A model generated the notes under the pieces. That model did no database searches, had not been told where the DNA came from, and worked only from the letters and a program-made list of their open reading frames with translations. This document shows positions 45,187 to 55,760 of a stretch of DNA of 64,000 nucleotides, piece after piece; positions within the stretch are counted from its first letter, which is position 1, and each line of letters begins with the position of its first letter. Both the position numbers and the translations under genes were made by a program. This DNA is from Monocercomonoides exilis (taxonomy: Eukaryota; Preaxostyla; Oxymonadida; Polymastigidae): positions 684,501-748,500 of the forward strand of contig LSRY02000012.1 of assembly GCA_001643675.2 (NCBI GenBank), read 5' to 3'.

Positions 45187-45729
45187 AAATAGAAAAAATT
45201 AATGTTTCATTTTAACAACACTTCATTGAAAAAGTATATGCTATTTATATCATAATTTTATTTATATTGTTTCATCATATTTTCAAAGAAATAATCAGTT
45301 TTATGTTTGCATGTTTGTGAAAAAATAAAATGAGAAAAAAGTGTCAAAATAAATAAATGTAGAACTTGAGATTTGAAGCATAAATAGATAAATGTTAACA
45401 GTTTACAAAACTGTGTTTCACATTTTTGGAAAAGCTTAGTTCGCTGAGAAAAGTGTCTTTCAAAAATTCAAAAACGCTATAACTCAGTGAGAAACAAACT
45501 AAAATAATAAAACAAACTAGTAATGAATTGTTTAAAATATGTAAAAACATTGTATTAAAGTGAAAAAGTAAATCAATGTTTGTTGAAAGTTGGCAGTCAA
45601 AAACAAAAAAGTTCCAAAATGGAAAAAGTCACATTAAAAAGTTGACGCTAAAATGGATACGACTATATGCCGTGAGGTTGCACCCTGTTTTGACTGAACG
45701 TTGTTTTCATTGAATTGCATGATGATGAT

Positions 45730-45860
45730 TTTTTATTTTTTATTTTATTTATTTAATTTTATTTAATTTTATTTTATTTTATTTTATTTTATTTTATTTT
45801 ATTTTATTTTATTTTATTAAATTTTATTTTATTTTATTTTATTTATTTATTTATTTTTTG
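45730..45860. repeat. ATTTT microsatellite array, right copy
   Basis: Mirror of the array at 44435-44566 in the opposite palindrome arm. Confidence 0.9.
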
Positions 45861-46267
45861 TCTTATAAACTGTTTAGAACAATAATTTGCTTTATTAACA
45901 GAGCAAAAACATTCAAAAATATAAGAGTTATCTTCCAATTGAGAAGATAACAGCTAATATCAATTTAAAACCAAATTCTCTCTCAAAAGAAAGATGCACT
46001 TCACATGCCCAAATCAACAAAATAAGATTCACATTTCTGAAATTAAAGAAAAAATGAATTACAACAAATAATTCGGAAAAGGGGAAAATAAAAAGAAATT
46101 CAAAAGGTGTTGATTTGATAAAAACTCAAAATCTTTCAATTGAATCACAAATGAATATGAATTGAAAACATATATTTCAAACGAAAAATAAATCTCAACT
46201 AACTGAAAACTCTTTTAAAATCACAAACATTTTCATAAACACAAAATTTCAACAAAAAGGAAAAAGG

Positions 46268-46297
<30 letters not shown>
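46268..46297. repeat. Poly-A tract of 30 bases
   Basis: Mirror of the 57-T tract of the left arm, 27 bases shorter. Confidence 0.9.
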
Positions 46298-46301
<4 letters not shown>

Positions 46302-46605
46302 GGAAAATCGGTTGAGAGCTCGGGTTCTATCTTTCAAAAGTGAAAGTGCCCAAAACCTGAAGCGTGCTTTTGCAAGGGGGTGTTAATGGATATCCAATTG
46401 AAAATGAAAAAAAGAAATAATCATCTGCAAAAAATGTTTCATTGAATTTTTCATGAAAAATTATGTATTGCAACAGAAAGGCTTCTGCATCATACACAAT
46501 TCGTCATTCTTGATTTTCTGGTTTCCACGTTGACGGAATGCATTCTCTTGAGAAACTTAAAAATAGTTTCTGGCATTTTTGCTCACTGTTATTCTCCATT
46601 ATCTC

Positions 46606-49600
46606 TCAAGACAACATGGTTCCTATGTCTTCTCCTGTTCTTTCTTCCTCCTCTTTTGATGGCTCCTCCAAGTCGATTGCATCTGTCACAGTCAGCATCA
46701 CTGCCCCTGCCGGAAAGCGCTGGATGAACTCTCTTTTCAGATTGCCCAGCGTTGGTCGTTGCGAAGAATCTGGCGAAAAGCATTTTCTTACAACATGCGA
46801 CATTCCACACTTCTCCACCAGCTTCATATCTGGCCTCTCTCCATTCACAATCTTCTGCTCAGCTGCCTCTGCCTCATACTCCCCAAACGGGATCTTGAGT
46901 GTCAGGCACTCCCACAGCATCATCCCAATTGAGAATGAAACCGACTCCTTGGTTGCCCCCATCTTCTTGTTCATCAGCAGCTCAGGCGCCTTCCACCTCA
47001 GGCACTCTTTTTTGAAGTCATCCTCATCCTCAAACGCAGACGAGGGAAGAGAATCATCATCATCATCACAATCACTTGCAGATGTCACAACAGTTGACGA
47101 AGAGATGGATGATGAATCTGAATCATCATCGGACAATAAATCTGAGTGCATCACAATGCAGATAACCATATGTTCTGAGAACAACACAATATGTGGACTC
47201 AGATTGGCAAGGGAAGAGAGCGGATTGTTCATTTCATCAAAGGAGTGCAGTGCCAGATTAGCCACCCAGAACAGGATTTGGACAGCTGCATATTCTCTCT
47301 CCTGAAAGGTGCCAATCGCCATCTCTTTTTTCTCATTTCTTCCATGCAAAAGCATGAACAGCGAATCCCTCAAGTCCACAATCAGTTTCTCATGTGGTGA
47401 AGAGCAGGCCATTGCATCCACCAGATTCGACATCGATGAAGTGGTTGGACACAGACTCTCTGATCGAACAAAAGTGGATTCTGTGTCTGAAGTGTCTGTG
47501 GTTGAAGTGGATGAAATGGATGGCGACGGAGTTCTCTTTCTTATCTCTTCTTCTTTCTCATCAACCTTCTCCAATGCCCATTCTGGAATCTTGTCTGAAT
47601 CTCTTCCCAAGATATATTCAGTCGATCCACTCTCAGATAGAAGATGCTCCGATGATTCCGAGTGTCCCAAGCTTTTCGCATACACCCTCTTCTTTATCCT
47701 CTCTTCATTCTTCTTCTCCGCCTCCTTCTCTGCTCTCCTCCACTGCTCCTCAGGCGACATTTCCATCGTCACCATTTCAATCGCCTTCGGATCTTTCTTC
47801 ACTGTATCTTCCACAATTATTTCTAATTCTTCCGTTCTTCTCTTTTGCTTTCTCCATCGAACAGTTGAAATCACCGCAATCATTAGAATTATTAAAAGAA
47901 CAAAGGCCATAATAATCACAATGATTGGCCATATCGATTTTCCTTCTTTTCTTCCTTCAGCAATCCTTTCATCTCCATTTGTTTTGGGTTCACTTCTGTT
48001 CTTCAGGTTGAAAGAATCTGTTGAAGATGGATTATTAATATCCCCAAAAAGAATGCACACTTTCACTTCTGCTTCACTTGGTACACCTTCAATTGTCTTG
48101 ACAGGAACAGACCCATGTATCTCTTTCTCTGATATGAAACCGCTTGCATCAAACCCATATTTTTCGATCTGCTTTTCATCACCTATTTGTTTCACAACCA
48201 TGAACGATAAGTTGCAAGGGAGCAGCAGCTTCCCTTTGAACACAATATCCACTTCTGCTCCTTCTTCTTTTGTTTCCACACTCTCTAACACTGGAATGAA
48301 AAATGCAGACACCCTTTCTCCTACAATCCCTTCCAATGAACATCCTTCATCCAATATCCACAACGATGTATTTGGCAATACTCCATCCCCTCCCTTCAAG
48401 CTCGTAACTTTCAATTTAGCGGAGCTTTCACACAAAACATTCCGTCTTACCGATCCATAATTCGCTATTGATGGATTATTGCTCTCAAATTTCCCATCAT
48501 ATATCTCCATATTACCTCCTGACAAGGAAATCCCTCCATTTTCTGAATTTACCAGTGTTGAATCCTTTATCAGCCCAGAACAATTTTGTAGATCGATCAT
48601 GGAGCCATTCCACTCACATAGCTCTTCAAATGGTTCTTTGTTGGCTCTCAACTCTTGTGTGCTTGCTGCTCCATCAAACACGCACGAAGATAAGCAAACA
48701 TCCGATAAATTCATCAAAGCAGCAATTCTCCCCTTTTCTGAGGATGAAATGCATTTTTGGTTGGTGCAATTCTCCAACTCCACCAACAAAGATGAAGATG
48801 AAGTGGCCAAACAGCACGGACCAAGCGAATCTCTCGTTATGTTTTGAAATGAAGACTGCTTCAGCAGGAATGTCGTAGCGTTTGATGTCACACTCACTGC
48901 ACATCCTTCTCCAAGCATCGCGCTGCAAATGGCCAAGAAATTCATCTCAACATTTGCATCTTCGCATTCAACAGAAACCAAGGATTTTTTTGAAGCGCGT
49001 GTATTGTCGAGTTCCAGGTGGCTGCACTGGATGTTTGAATGGACTCCTGGACTGTCTGAGGAAAACATAATCAAGCTTGCTTTGCTCTCTGCATTCTTGA
49101 TTTGAATTTTCTGGAGCTGAGAGTTTTTGCAGCTCCGAAGGATGAGAGCTGATCGATCAAACATGCAGCTGGAAACAAGCACTTGCTGCATAGAAAGGTT
49201 CACCAGATTGTGGAAGTTCAACAACACACCAGAATTCATATCAGAAATGTTCAAGTCCATAAATGAACAATACTGTCCGCCTCTTGCTTCCACACACGAA
49301 GAAATGAGACGAAGGGAGGCAAAAGTGCATCCGTTGATTGATAGTCTGCCATTCTCCACAAGAATTATTGAGCAGTTCAATTTATATTTGGAGTTTCCAT
49401 TCGAATCTTCTTGAGTAAATGCTGTATCTGCAATCAACAAGTTGCCATCAGTCAGCGATAACAAACTTGAATGAGAAGAAGAAAAAGCACTTCCAAACAA
49501 AAACGAAAGAGATTCCATTTTCACTCTCGACCAGCACGAAACGAGACTACCCTTCTTTCTTTCAATGATCCTGTTCAGGAGGATTGTCCCTCTGACGCCT

Positions 49601-52600
49601 TCTGCATCCAGCGACTTGATCGAGACATCATGGATGCTTGCTTCACCAGATACCAGAGAAATCTCGTCAACGAGCAAGTTGCTGTAAACAGAAGGAATGA
49701 TGTGAGACAATGCAATATTCAAGGAAGAGCAGGGCGCATTGATAGCTCCGCACTGGCGTGAATCTGAGGTGTTGTCGGATGAAGAAGATGCAAATATCGT
49801 CTCGCTCTGATATACAACCACAAGCAGCAACAGATCTTGCTCGTCTCCATAGTCTGGTGCTGTGCATCCCCACATAGCAAATTCTCGGACAAAGGGAGGT
49901 CTGAAATCGAGCTGGAATAGCTCAATGCTGATTTGAGATTTGATATTTGTGCATCTCACATACACGTCTCTTCCAACAAATGCTTTGTTCTCCATGAACG
50001 TAGTGTTTTTCAGCAGGAAAGGAAGCAAGCCTTCACTTTTGATTGATGAGCAATCCAGAAATATTGCTCCTCCCCTTCCAGTCGCCGAGCAGAAACATCC
50101 AGAGATTGTGGAAAAATTGCACTCGAAATATCCTCCTTCGTTCAATTTCATGACCATTCCTCCACCTTTCTCGCTTTGGCTGCTTCCACAGTTCTTCATC
50201 GACGTGTTTTGCACAGACACACTGCAAGGCTCGCTGCCAGTGCAGCTGATGATGGACGGCTCAGACGGAGCATTTTGGAGAAGCGAGAAAAGTGTGCAAC
50301 ATTTCAGCTGAACTGTTGGACTGTTGCCTTCATTCAATCTATGTGAGTTGCCTCGCAACTCAGTCTGCGCAAACGCTGATATTATGCTTTTACCCATCAG
50401 TTCCATGTTGTTCATTGAAACATTTGTCAAATCAATGCTGCTGCCATGCGATGCCATCAGAATGTGACTTTTGCATTTGATGGATTGGAACGAGCAGAAT
50501 GATAATTCGCAAGTTCCCGACAAGCAGGCAATAATGCAATAAGGAATGGCTGCTTCAGAAGCGCTGGCAAACAAGCAACCTTGAGCAGCAAAAGAGTTGC
50601 CAGTCGTGCCTATCAGCTTCGTCTGCTTCCATTCGGATCCATCCCCGCAGCAGATTTCAATGCTAACAAGGGTGCATGTTCCGGTGTTCACCAGCACAGA
50701 ATCGCTTTCTTCTTCCTTTCCTGCCTGAGGCGAAATGGCTGCTCCAAAAGTCAGGGAAGGGTGAGACTTGACATCAACTGAAGTCACAGTTACGTTTGAA
50801 ATGTCAACCTCGCTGTTCACCTGTGCTTCTTCGATGATTACGAAAGTGTTCATGCTTGGTTGTGCTGGATCTTCCAAAGCACGAAAATGCTTCTGCCCAT
50901 ACTCCATTGTTGCACATGGCTCTTCTCCACTCCCACACCGGAGGACATCCCACCCGCTGTTCTTGCTGAGATGGATTTCCTGAGAAGCAAATCCAATCAG
51001 AAATCTGCACAGATCGAAGTTTGTTTTTGTGGTGTCATTCCCCACGAACAAGTTTGTATCGCTTGCTGTCTCACTCACTTCAAATGCCAATGTCTGTTTT
51101 GTGATGGAAACGTTCAGGTCTGACGAGAGAAAGAACATGTTTTTCCCGTGCTTTGCAGAGCATTGATCGAAGGCTATCTGCTGGAAGGAGAATGCATTGT
51201 AAGCCGAACAGTCGAAATAGATGCCTCCTCCTTTACCATCTGTTTCATTTTCCGCGCAGCATTTCGTGAACGTGGCGTTTTCCATCGTAAATTGCCCTTG
51301 AGCTTCAACAGCAACTTTCATTGAGCCTCCATCGATGCTCTGAGCGCCTTTGGCATTCGTGACGTTCCAATTCAAACACTCAACCCGGCTCGAAATTGAG
51401 GACGAAATCAACGCAGCGCTGTTTGCATTGCCATTTGTTATCCCTTCAAAAGAGCATTGTGAAAGAGAGATAACCTCGTCACTCGTTGTATAGTCGTTCA
51501 GCTGTTTGGATGTTAACGATGGAATCACACCGATGAGAGGCTGATCGCCAATGTCTGTGTTCTTAACTTTCAAAAAAATGATCGTTGTTGAGGTGCTGGC
51601 TGTGTTCTCGCTCACTGCAATCGGCGTATGCTGAAGATTCGCTGAACTCAATTGGCAGTAGTCCATATTGAGACTTCCTCCGCACATCTGAAAAAGCCAA
51701 TAACTTATCTGGCCGGGCTCTCCCATTTGCACCCCAAATGTGCACTTTGTCAGCGACATGTTGCTCTCAGAAGACAAGAATATCAGCGTTTCTATTTCAG
51801 CATCGAACGAAGATGGTAGCAAAAAGTGGATTAATTCAATGGACACATTCCCCGTGGCTGATATCACTTTTCCACTCAAAGCATTCAGCGACTTTGCACA
51901 AGTCATTTCGGCTTTTGAAGTGTTTGATGATCTCAAGATCAAATCGGGATGATTCAGTTCGCTCTCAATTATAGCTGATTTGACGATAGCTATTGTTTTT
52001 GCGTTTTCCTCTTCCAGTCTCCCCACACAATAATCAATTGACTGACACGGATAATCAGAGAACCCGCACATCACAGTATCAGCGCTATCCTCTCTTCCAA
52101 CATGGATTGCGCTTCCAACTTCATCCAGAAACAGAACCAACGGGATCGAATGCTCATAATCAGTCCCAGTGAACCCGCACAAATCATCAAAGGAGCTATG
52201 CCCCAGAGCATAAGCAAAAGGAAGCGTTTCGTTCGTGATCGATTTCTTGAGGTCTGGTGATTGAACAAACAAGTCCTTTCCATGCTTCGCTTTATTCGGC
52301 TTTTCTGATGAAAAAGAAGGATTTGTGATGGCAAATGCTGCATCCGAGTGCTCAAGATTCAGAAAGATCCCTCCTCCAAATCCCACCTGCGAATCGAAAG
52401 GCGCCTCGCACTCTTCGAAGAAACATCCAGAAATTGTTGCAGAGCATGTGTTTGGCAGCGAGAGGAACAGTGCACCGCCTCCATTTCCATCACCAGAAAT
52501 AATACAATGCTCAAAGTTGCATCCGCTTATTGAAGCTTCGCAACCATTCACTGACCCTTCGCACCAAAGTGCATTCAGGCATCCGCCATTCTGCTCGCTC

Positions 52601-54837
52601 TCAACATTCCAGAATGAAGCATTGGCAAGAGAAATAGTTTTGCAATCCGACAAAGCAATTGCACTTCCTTGCGAAAATCCAAATCCAGAGACATTTACTA
52701 ATTCGATCGTCAACGAACCTTCTTCAACTTGAATCAAGGATTTTGTTGAGGCCTGAGTCGATTGGGCGCTTTTGGTGAAACTGCACAGCTCCAACCTAAT
52801 TGAACCAGATGAGCCAATTGCAATTGCTGATCGGTTGAACACGCAAGCAAAGGAAATCTTCTTTGCATTCAGTGAGCCATTCCCTATAGAGATCAAGCAG
52901 TCATTTGACGAGGCTTCGCGACTCTTTATTACCGATGAGTTGTTCTCTGCTCCGATGAGAACGATATTTCTCCAGTCGATGTCAATCATGTCTTCTTTGA
53001 ATTCTTCACTGTCCATAAAAACATTCTGCCCCAAATATGAATTCCATCTCGTCACCCCATATTCCACCGTTTGGCATTCTGAATTTGTTCCTCCGCAAGT
53101 GTCCTCGTCGCTTCCAGAATTGCTGATGAGTATTTCTGGCTGAGCTGTTGGTAAATATGAATCGTATGAAGCACCTCTATCTCCGCAGTCCAACGCATAT
53201 GTAATGCATTGCACGACTTTCCTTGGAGCAGTTGAAAGCGTAAAACTTTGCAATATCTGAATTGTGTTATTTAACAAGCTATATCCCTTTCCAATATAAA
53301 TATCTGCTGCGTGTGTCGTTTTCTGCACTGTATTGTTTTCAAATAAGCAAAACTGAATGTTGACGATTTTACTGTAATCATTAAATGAAACATCAAAGCC
53401 GCCTGAGCCCAGTTGTGAATCTCCTTTTAATAAATAGCTATTTGACATCACAAAAGTAACTTTAGGATTCTGTAGAAATACAGTTCCAGCATAAAAATTA
53501 AAAGCTTTGTTGCATTTGAAGATAGTGTTGTAAATTGATCCACTTCCTCCAATATACCATCCAACGCTTCCTCCATAAGCTGCTGAGCAATTTTCAAAAG
53601 TGCAGCCAATAACAATAGAAAATTTATTTAAAATATGAGCAAATGCTCCTCCGATAGATTGTACTCCCGTTCCTCTGCAATTATTAAATATTGAATTTTC
53701 AATGAAGCAGTCGCTTCCATTGGTAAAAATTGCACCCCCGTAACCATATTGACCATTATATGTATCGGTGCATTCGGAAAACGTGCATTTTCCTACAATG
53801 AGCTTGGCACTTCCGCCAACTGAAATTGCACCCCCATGCAAAGCGCTACATTCTGCAAAACTGCAATCTTCAAAGGTGATGTCCCCCCCTGAAAATGTTT
53901 GTGCTGCGTTTGTATAGGTCTGGTGAGAATATATGTTTCTCGAACGAATAAAAGATGTGTTCAAGGAGCTGAAATCATATCCGCGGCAGCCAGAAATGAT
54001 CACCCCATAAAATGGACAAACACAATCAGCGACCATGCAGCCTTCCATTTTGCTCTCCTGCAAAGAATGCTTTTGTAGCAAGTTTTTGCTGCTGCTCTGA
54101 ACAGAAATGTTGTGGAAGCCGCAAAAAGAAGCTGAGGCAAATGACAAATCGACATCTCCAATGAACGAATTCGCAAGCGAGGCACAAAACGAAAAAAATG
54201 TGCAACACAAAACATGAACACGTCCCGTCAAAGGTTGTGAGCGAGAGCTTGCTGAGACAAGAGATGGCCATGTCTGTTGCTGAAAAGTCCTTTGCAAAGA
54301 AATATTCGTCAATCTTATCGTTCCTCCAGCACAGTCAAAAGGAGATAATTCCGTCTCTGTCATCACATTTATGATGCAATTGCTTACAGATAATGTGGAC
54401 AATTCATTTCTCACAGAAATGGAAGATGTATTTTTTTGAACAATTTTTATTCGCTCAACGGCCAACGATGCGTTCAGAACCATCATCCTGCTGCAAATCC
54501 AACTCCGCTTATTCTTGCATTTATTGAGTGTTCCAGCAAGAAAGTTATGATTAAATGCCCTCTCAAAGTCCTCCTGCAATTGATTTATGCTTTTTTCTGT
54601 ATTTGGTGACCAGCTAGATGAATTAAAAACCTGTAGCTCATTAGACTTCACCGTATTGATTGCATCCACACTGTGCATGGAAGATACATTTTTGCATGTC
54701 TCATTGACGTTTCCTAACTCTCCAATGCCATATTCCTGTAAATCGTTCTTTACAAATTCATCTCCTTTCCAAGAGATATCTTCTGTGCATGACAGAGTAG
54801 AAATAATTATTGATACACTAATGCTCGTGAAAAGCAT
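46606..54837 (-). CDS. Giant gene C: beta-helix receptor-like membrane protein with pseudokinase tail
   Basis: This is one exon of 2743 aa. The start chosen is ATG 54837, the first ATG in frame, which opens a signal peptide (MLFTSISVSIIISTLSC). The ectodomain is Pmp/pectin-lyase-like (HGGAISVGGSAKLIVGKC, RGGAIFLDCSS, GFGGGIFL) with four cysteine modules (TCGGTNSECQT, MCGFSDYPCQS, RCGSGEEPCAT, QCGAINAPCSS) spaced 1.0-1.2 kb. The juxtamembrane domain, membrane span (about 2298-2323) and cytoplasmic tail are almost identical to gene B. The tail has acidic Ser/Asp runs, then LRWKAPEL, FSIGMMLWECL and QRPTLGNL of a kinase C-lobe, without lysine, HRD or DFG motifs. It is likely a surface protein with a scaffolding or signalling tail. 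It converges on gene B through the palindrome, so the two transcripts could pair at their 3' ends. Confidence 0.87.
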   Translation of the reverse strand: MLFTSISVSIIISTLSCTEDISWKGDEFVKNDLQEYGIGELGNVNETCKNVSSMHSVDAINTVKSNELQVFNSSSWSPNTEKSINQLQEDFERAFNHNFLAGTLNKCKNKRSWICSRMMVLNASLAVERIKIVQKNTSSISVRNELSTLSVSNCIINVMTETELSPFDCAGGTIRLTNISLQRTFQQQTWPSLVSASSRSQPLTGRVHVLCCTFFSFCASLANSFIGDVDLSFASASFCGFHNISVQSSSKNLLQKHSLQESKMEGCMVADCVCPFYGVIISGCRGYDFSSLNTSFIRSRNIYSHQTYTNAAQTFSGGDITFEDCSFAECSALHGGAISVGGSAKLIVGKCTFSECTDTYNGQYGYGGAIFTNGSDCFIENSIFNNCRGTGVQSIGGAFAHILNKFSIVIGCTFENCSAAYGGSVGWYIGGSGSIYNTIFKCNKAFNFYAGTVFLQNPKVTFVMSNSYLLKGDSQLGSGGFDVSFNDYSKIVNIQFCLFENNTVQKTTHAADIYIGKGYSLLNNTIQILQSFTLSTAPRKVVQCITYALDCGDRGASYDSYLPTAQPEILISNSGSDEDTCGGTNSECQTVEYGVTRWNSYLGQNVFMDSEEFKEDMIDIDWRNIVLIGAENNSSVIKSREASSNDCLISIGNGSLNAKKISFACVFNRSAIAIGSSGSIRLELCSFTKSAQSTQASTKSLIQVEEGSLTIELVNVSGFGFSQGSAIALSDCKTISLANASFWNVESEQNGGCLNALWCEGSVNGCEASISGCNFEHCIISGDGNGGGALFLSLPNTCSATISGCFFEECEAPFDSQVGFGGGIFLNLEHSDAAFAITNPSFSSEKPNKAKHGKDLFVQSPDLKKSITNETLPFAYALGHSSFDDLCGFTGTDYEHSIPLVLFLDEVGSAIHVGREDSADTVMCGFSDYPCQSIDYCVGRLEEENAKTIAIVKSAIIESELNHPDLILRSSNTSKAEMTCAKSLNALSGKVISATGNVSIELIHFLLPSSFDAEIETLIFLSSESNMSLTKCTFGVQMGEPGQISYWLFQMCGGSLNMDYCQLSSANLQHTPIAVSENTASTSTTIIFLKVKNTDIGDQPLIGVIPSLTSKQLNDYTTSDEVISLSQCSFEGITNGNANSAALISSSISSRVECLNWNVTNAKGAQSIDGGSMKVAVEAQGQFTMENATFTKCCAENETDGKGGGIYFDCSAYNAFSFQQIAFDQCSAKHGKNMFFLSSDLNVSITKQTLAFEVSETASDTNLFVGNDTTKTNFDLCRFLIGFASQEIHLSKNSGWDVLRCGSGEEPCATMEYGQKHFRALEDPAQPSMNTFVIIEEAQVNSEVDISNVTVTSVDVKSHPSLTFGAAISPQAGKEEESDSVLVNTGTCTLVSIEICCGDGSEWKQTKLIGTTGNSFAAQGCLFASASEAAIPYCIIACLSGTCELSFCSFQSIKCKSHILMASHGSSIDLTNVSMNNMELMGKSIISAFAQTELRGNSHRLNEGNSPTVQLKCCTLFSLLQNAPSEPSIISCTGSEPCSVSVQNTSMKNCGSSQSEKGGGMVMKLNEGGYFECNFSTISGCFCSATGRGGAIFLDCSSIKSEGLLPFLLKNTTFMENKAFVGRDVYVRCTNIKSQISIELFQLDFRPPFVREFAMWGCTAPDYGDEQDLLLLVVVYQSETIFASSSSDNTSDSRQCGAINAPCSSLNIALSHIIPSVYSNLLVDEISLVSGEASIHDVSIKSLDAEGVRGTILLNRIIERKKGSLVSCWSRVKMESLSFLFGSAFSSSHSSLLSLTDGNLLIADTAFTQEDSNGNSKYKLNCSIILVENGRLSINGCTFASLRLISSCVEARGGQYCSFMDLNISDMNSGVLLNFHNLVNLSMQQVLVSSCMFDRSALILRSCKNSQLQKIQIKNAESKASLIMFSSDSPGVHSNIQCSHLELDNTRASKKSLVSVECEDANVEMNFLAICSAMLGEGCAVSVTSNATTFLLKQSSFQNITRDSLGPCCLATSSSSLLVELENCTNQKCISSSEKGRIAALMNLSDVCLSSCVFDGAASTQELRANKEPFEELCEWNGSMIDLQNCSGLIKDSTLVNSENGGISLSGGNMEIYDGKFESNNPSIANYGSVRRNVLCESSAKLKVTSLKGGDGVLPNTSLWILDEGCSLEGIVGERVSAFFIPVLESVETKEEGAEVDIVFKGKLLLPCNLSFMVVKQIGDEKQIEKYGFDASGFISEKEIHGSVPVKTIEGVPSEAEVKVCILFGDINNPSSTDSFNLKNRSEPKTNGDERIAEGRKEGKSIWPIIVIIMAFVLLIILMIAVISTVRWRKQKRRTEELEIIVEDTVKKDPKAIEMVTMEMSPEEQWRRAEKEAEKKNEERIKKRVYAKSLGHSESSEHLLSESGSTEYILGRDSDKIPEWALEKVDEKEEEIRKRTPSPSISSTSTTDTSDTESTFVRSESLCPTTSSMSNLVDAMACSSPHEKLIVDLRDSLFMLLHGRNEKKEMAIGTFQEREYAAVQILFWVANLALHSFDEMNNPLSSLANLSPHIVLFSEHMVICIVMHSDLLSDDDSDSSSISSSTVVTSASDCDDDDDSLPSSAFEDEDDFKKECLRWKAPELLMNKKMGATKESVSFSIGMMLWECLTLKIPFGEYEAEAAEQKIVNGERPDMKLVEKCGMSHVVRKCFSPDSSQRPTLGNLKREFIQRFPAGAVMLTVTDAIDLEEPSKEEEERTGEDIGTMLS

Positions 54838-55044
54838 GGTTCCTGCTCTCTCTTTGCCGCACAAAACAATGTTAAATTTCAAATTTAAATTTATTTTGAG
54901 TTTTGATCAATTTTTCATAATGTTGGTTATATGTTCGGATCACACGTTCTTCATTTGATTTTTAACACTGAAATTGTATTTGCTTGTATCTGTTGTTCTG
55001 GTATCATTGTTCGGAGTTGAGCTTGATAATGCGTTTTAAGCATA

Positions 55045-55441
55045 CAGATATCGTATTAAATACCGGACATCGCACAAAATACCGGACAAGATCGATTTCA
55101 CAATAACTGCAAGAGGAATAATTCTGTTAATTTTCCTCAAAATACATCTCATTAATACAAACTCATTTGAAAAACAAGACTTCACTTCATCTTTATTTGT
55201 GCTCAGAAAAAAAATAATTATATAATTCTCGGAGAAATTGGATTTAAGTTTCTCTGAGATTTTAATTATCATTTTTTTCTGAGTACGAATGAAGCTATAA
55301 TGAAAGTTTTGTATATCAAATGAGTTTGTATTGATGAGATATATTTTGAGGAAATTTGTCAGAATTATTCCTCTTACACTTATTGTGAAATCGATCTTGT
55401 CCAGTATTTTGTGCGATGTACGGTATTTAATGCGATATCTG
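55045..55441. mobile_element. Foldback element with 150-bp arms and TA flanks
   Basis: It starts CAGATATCGTATTAAATACC and ends with the mirror GGTATTTAATGCGATATCTG. Arms of about 150 bp stay similar (GATCGATTTCACAATAACTG against its mirror). TA flanks both ends (55043-55044 and 55442-55443), as expected for Tc1/mariner-type insertion. Non-coding. Confidence 0.75.
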
Positions 55442-55760
55442 TAATTGCGTTATATCGGTCAACACAAATTCTTGCTTTTTTGCATCTTTCATACTGAATT
55501 ATTTTTTTAATTCATTTTTAATATAATTTTGTGGTTAGGAAAACAGTTTCTCAAAAATAAAATTATTTTGAAAATATCAGAATCTATAGATATATTCCGA
55601 TATGGTGTGATTGAAAAACAGAATATTCAGTTCAATACGGAGATAATCACATCGAATACAATCACGTTCGTTTATTATCACATTTTTCCATGCACCGACA
55701 ATTTTTGTCCAATTTTTTTTATTCATTTCCATCGTCTATTATCACAGGGCAAAATATATA

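Larger units (their letters stand above)
43661..46605. other. Intergenic centre of the palindrome between convergent genes B and C
   Basis: All of this 2.9-kb gap except the middle 73 bp is inverted repeat. It holds poly-T/poly-A tracts, AAAAT arrays and a 75-bp sequence also found near 56.3 kb. Open frames here are AT-rich chance frames present in mirror copies. Confidence 0.7.
45187..48300 (-). repeat. Right arm of a 6.3-kb palindrome
   Basis: This 3114-bp arm covers the 3' flank and last 1.7 kb of gene C. The outer boundary is at CTGGAATGAA (48291-48300), inside coding sequence; outside it genes B and C remain only paralogous. Confidence 0.92.
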
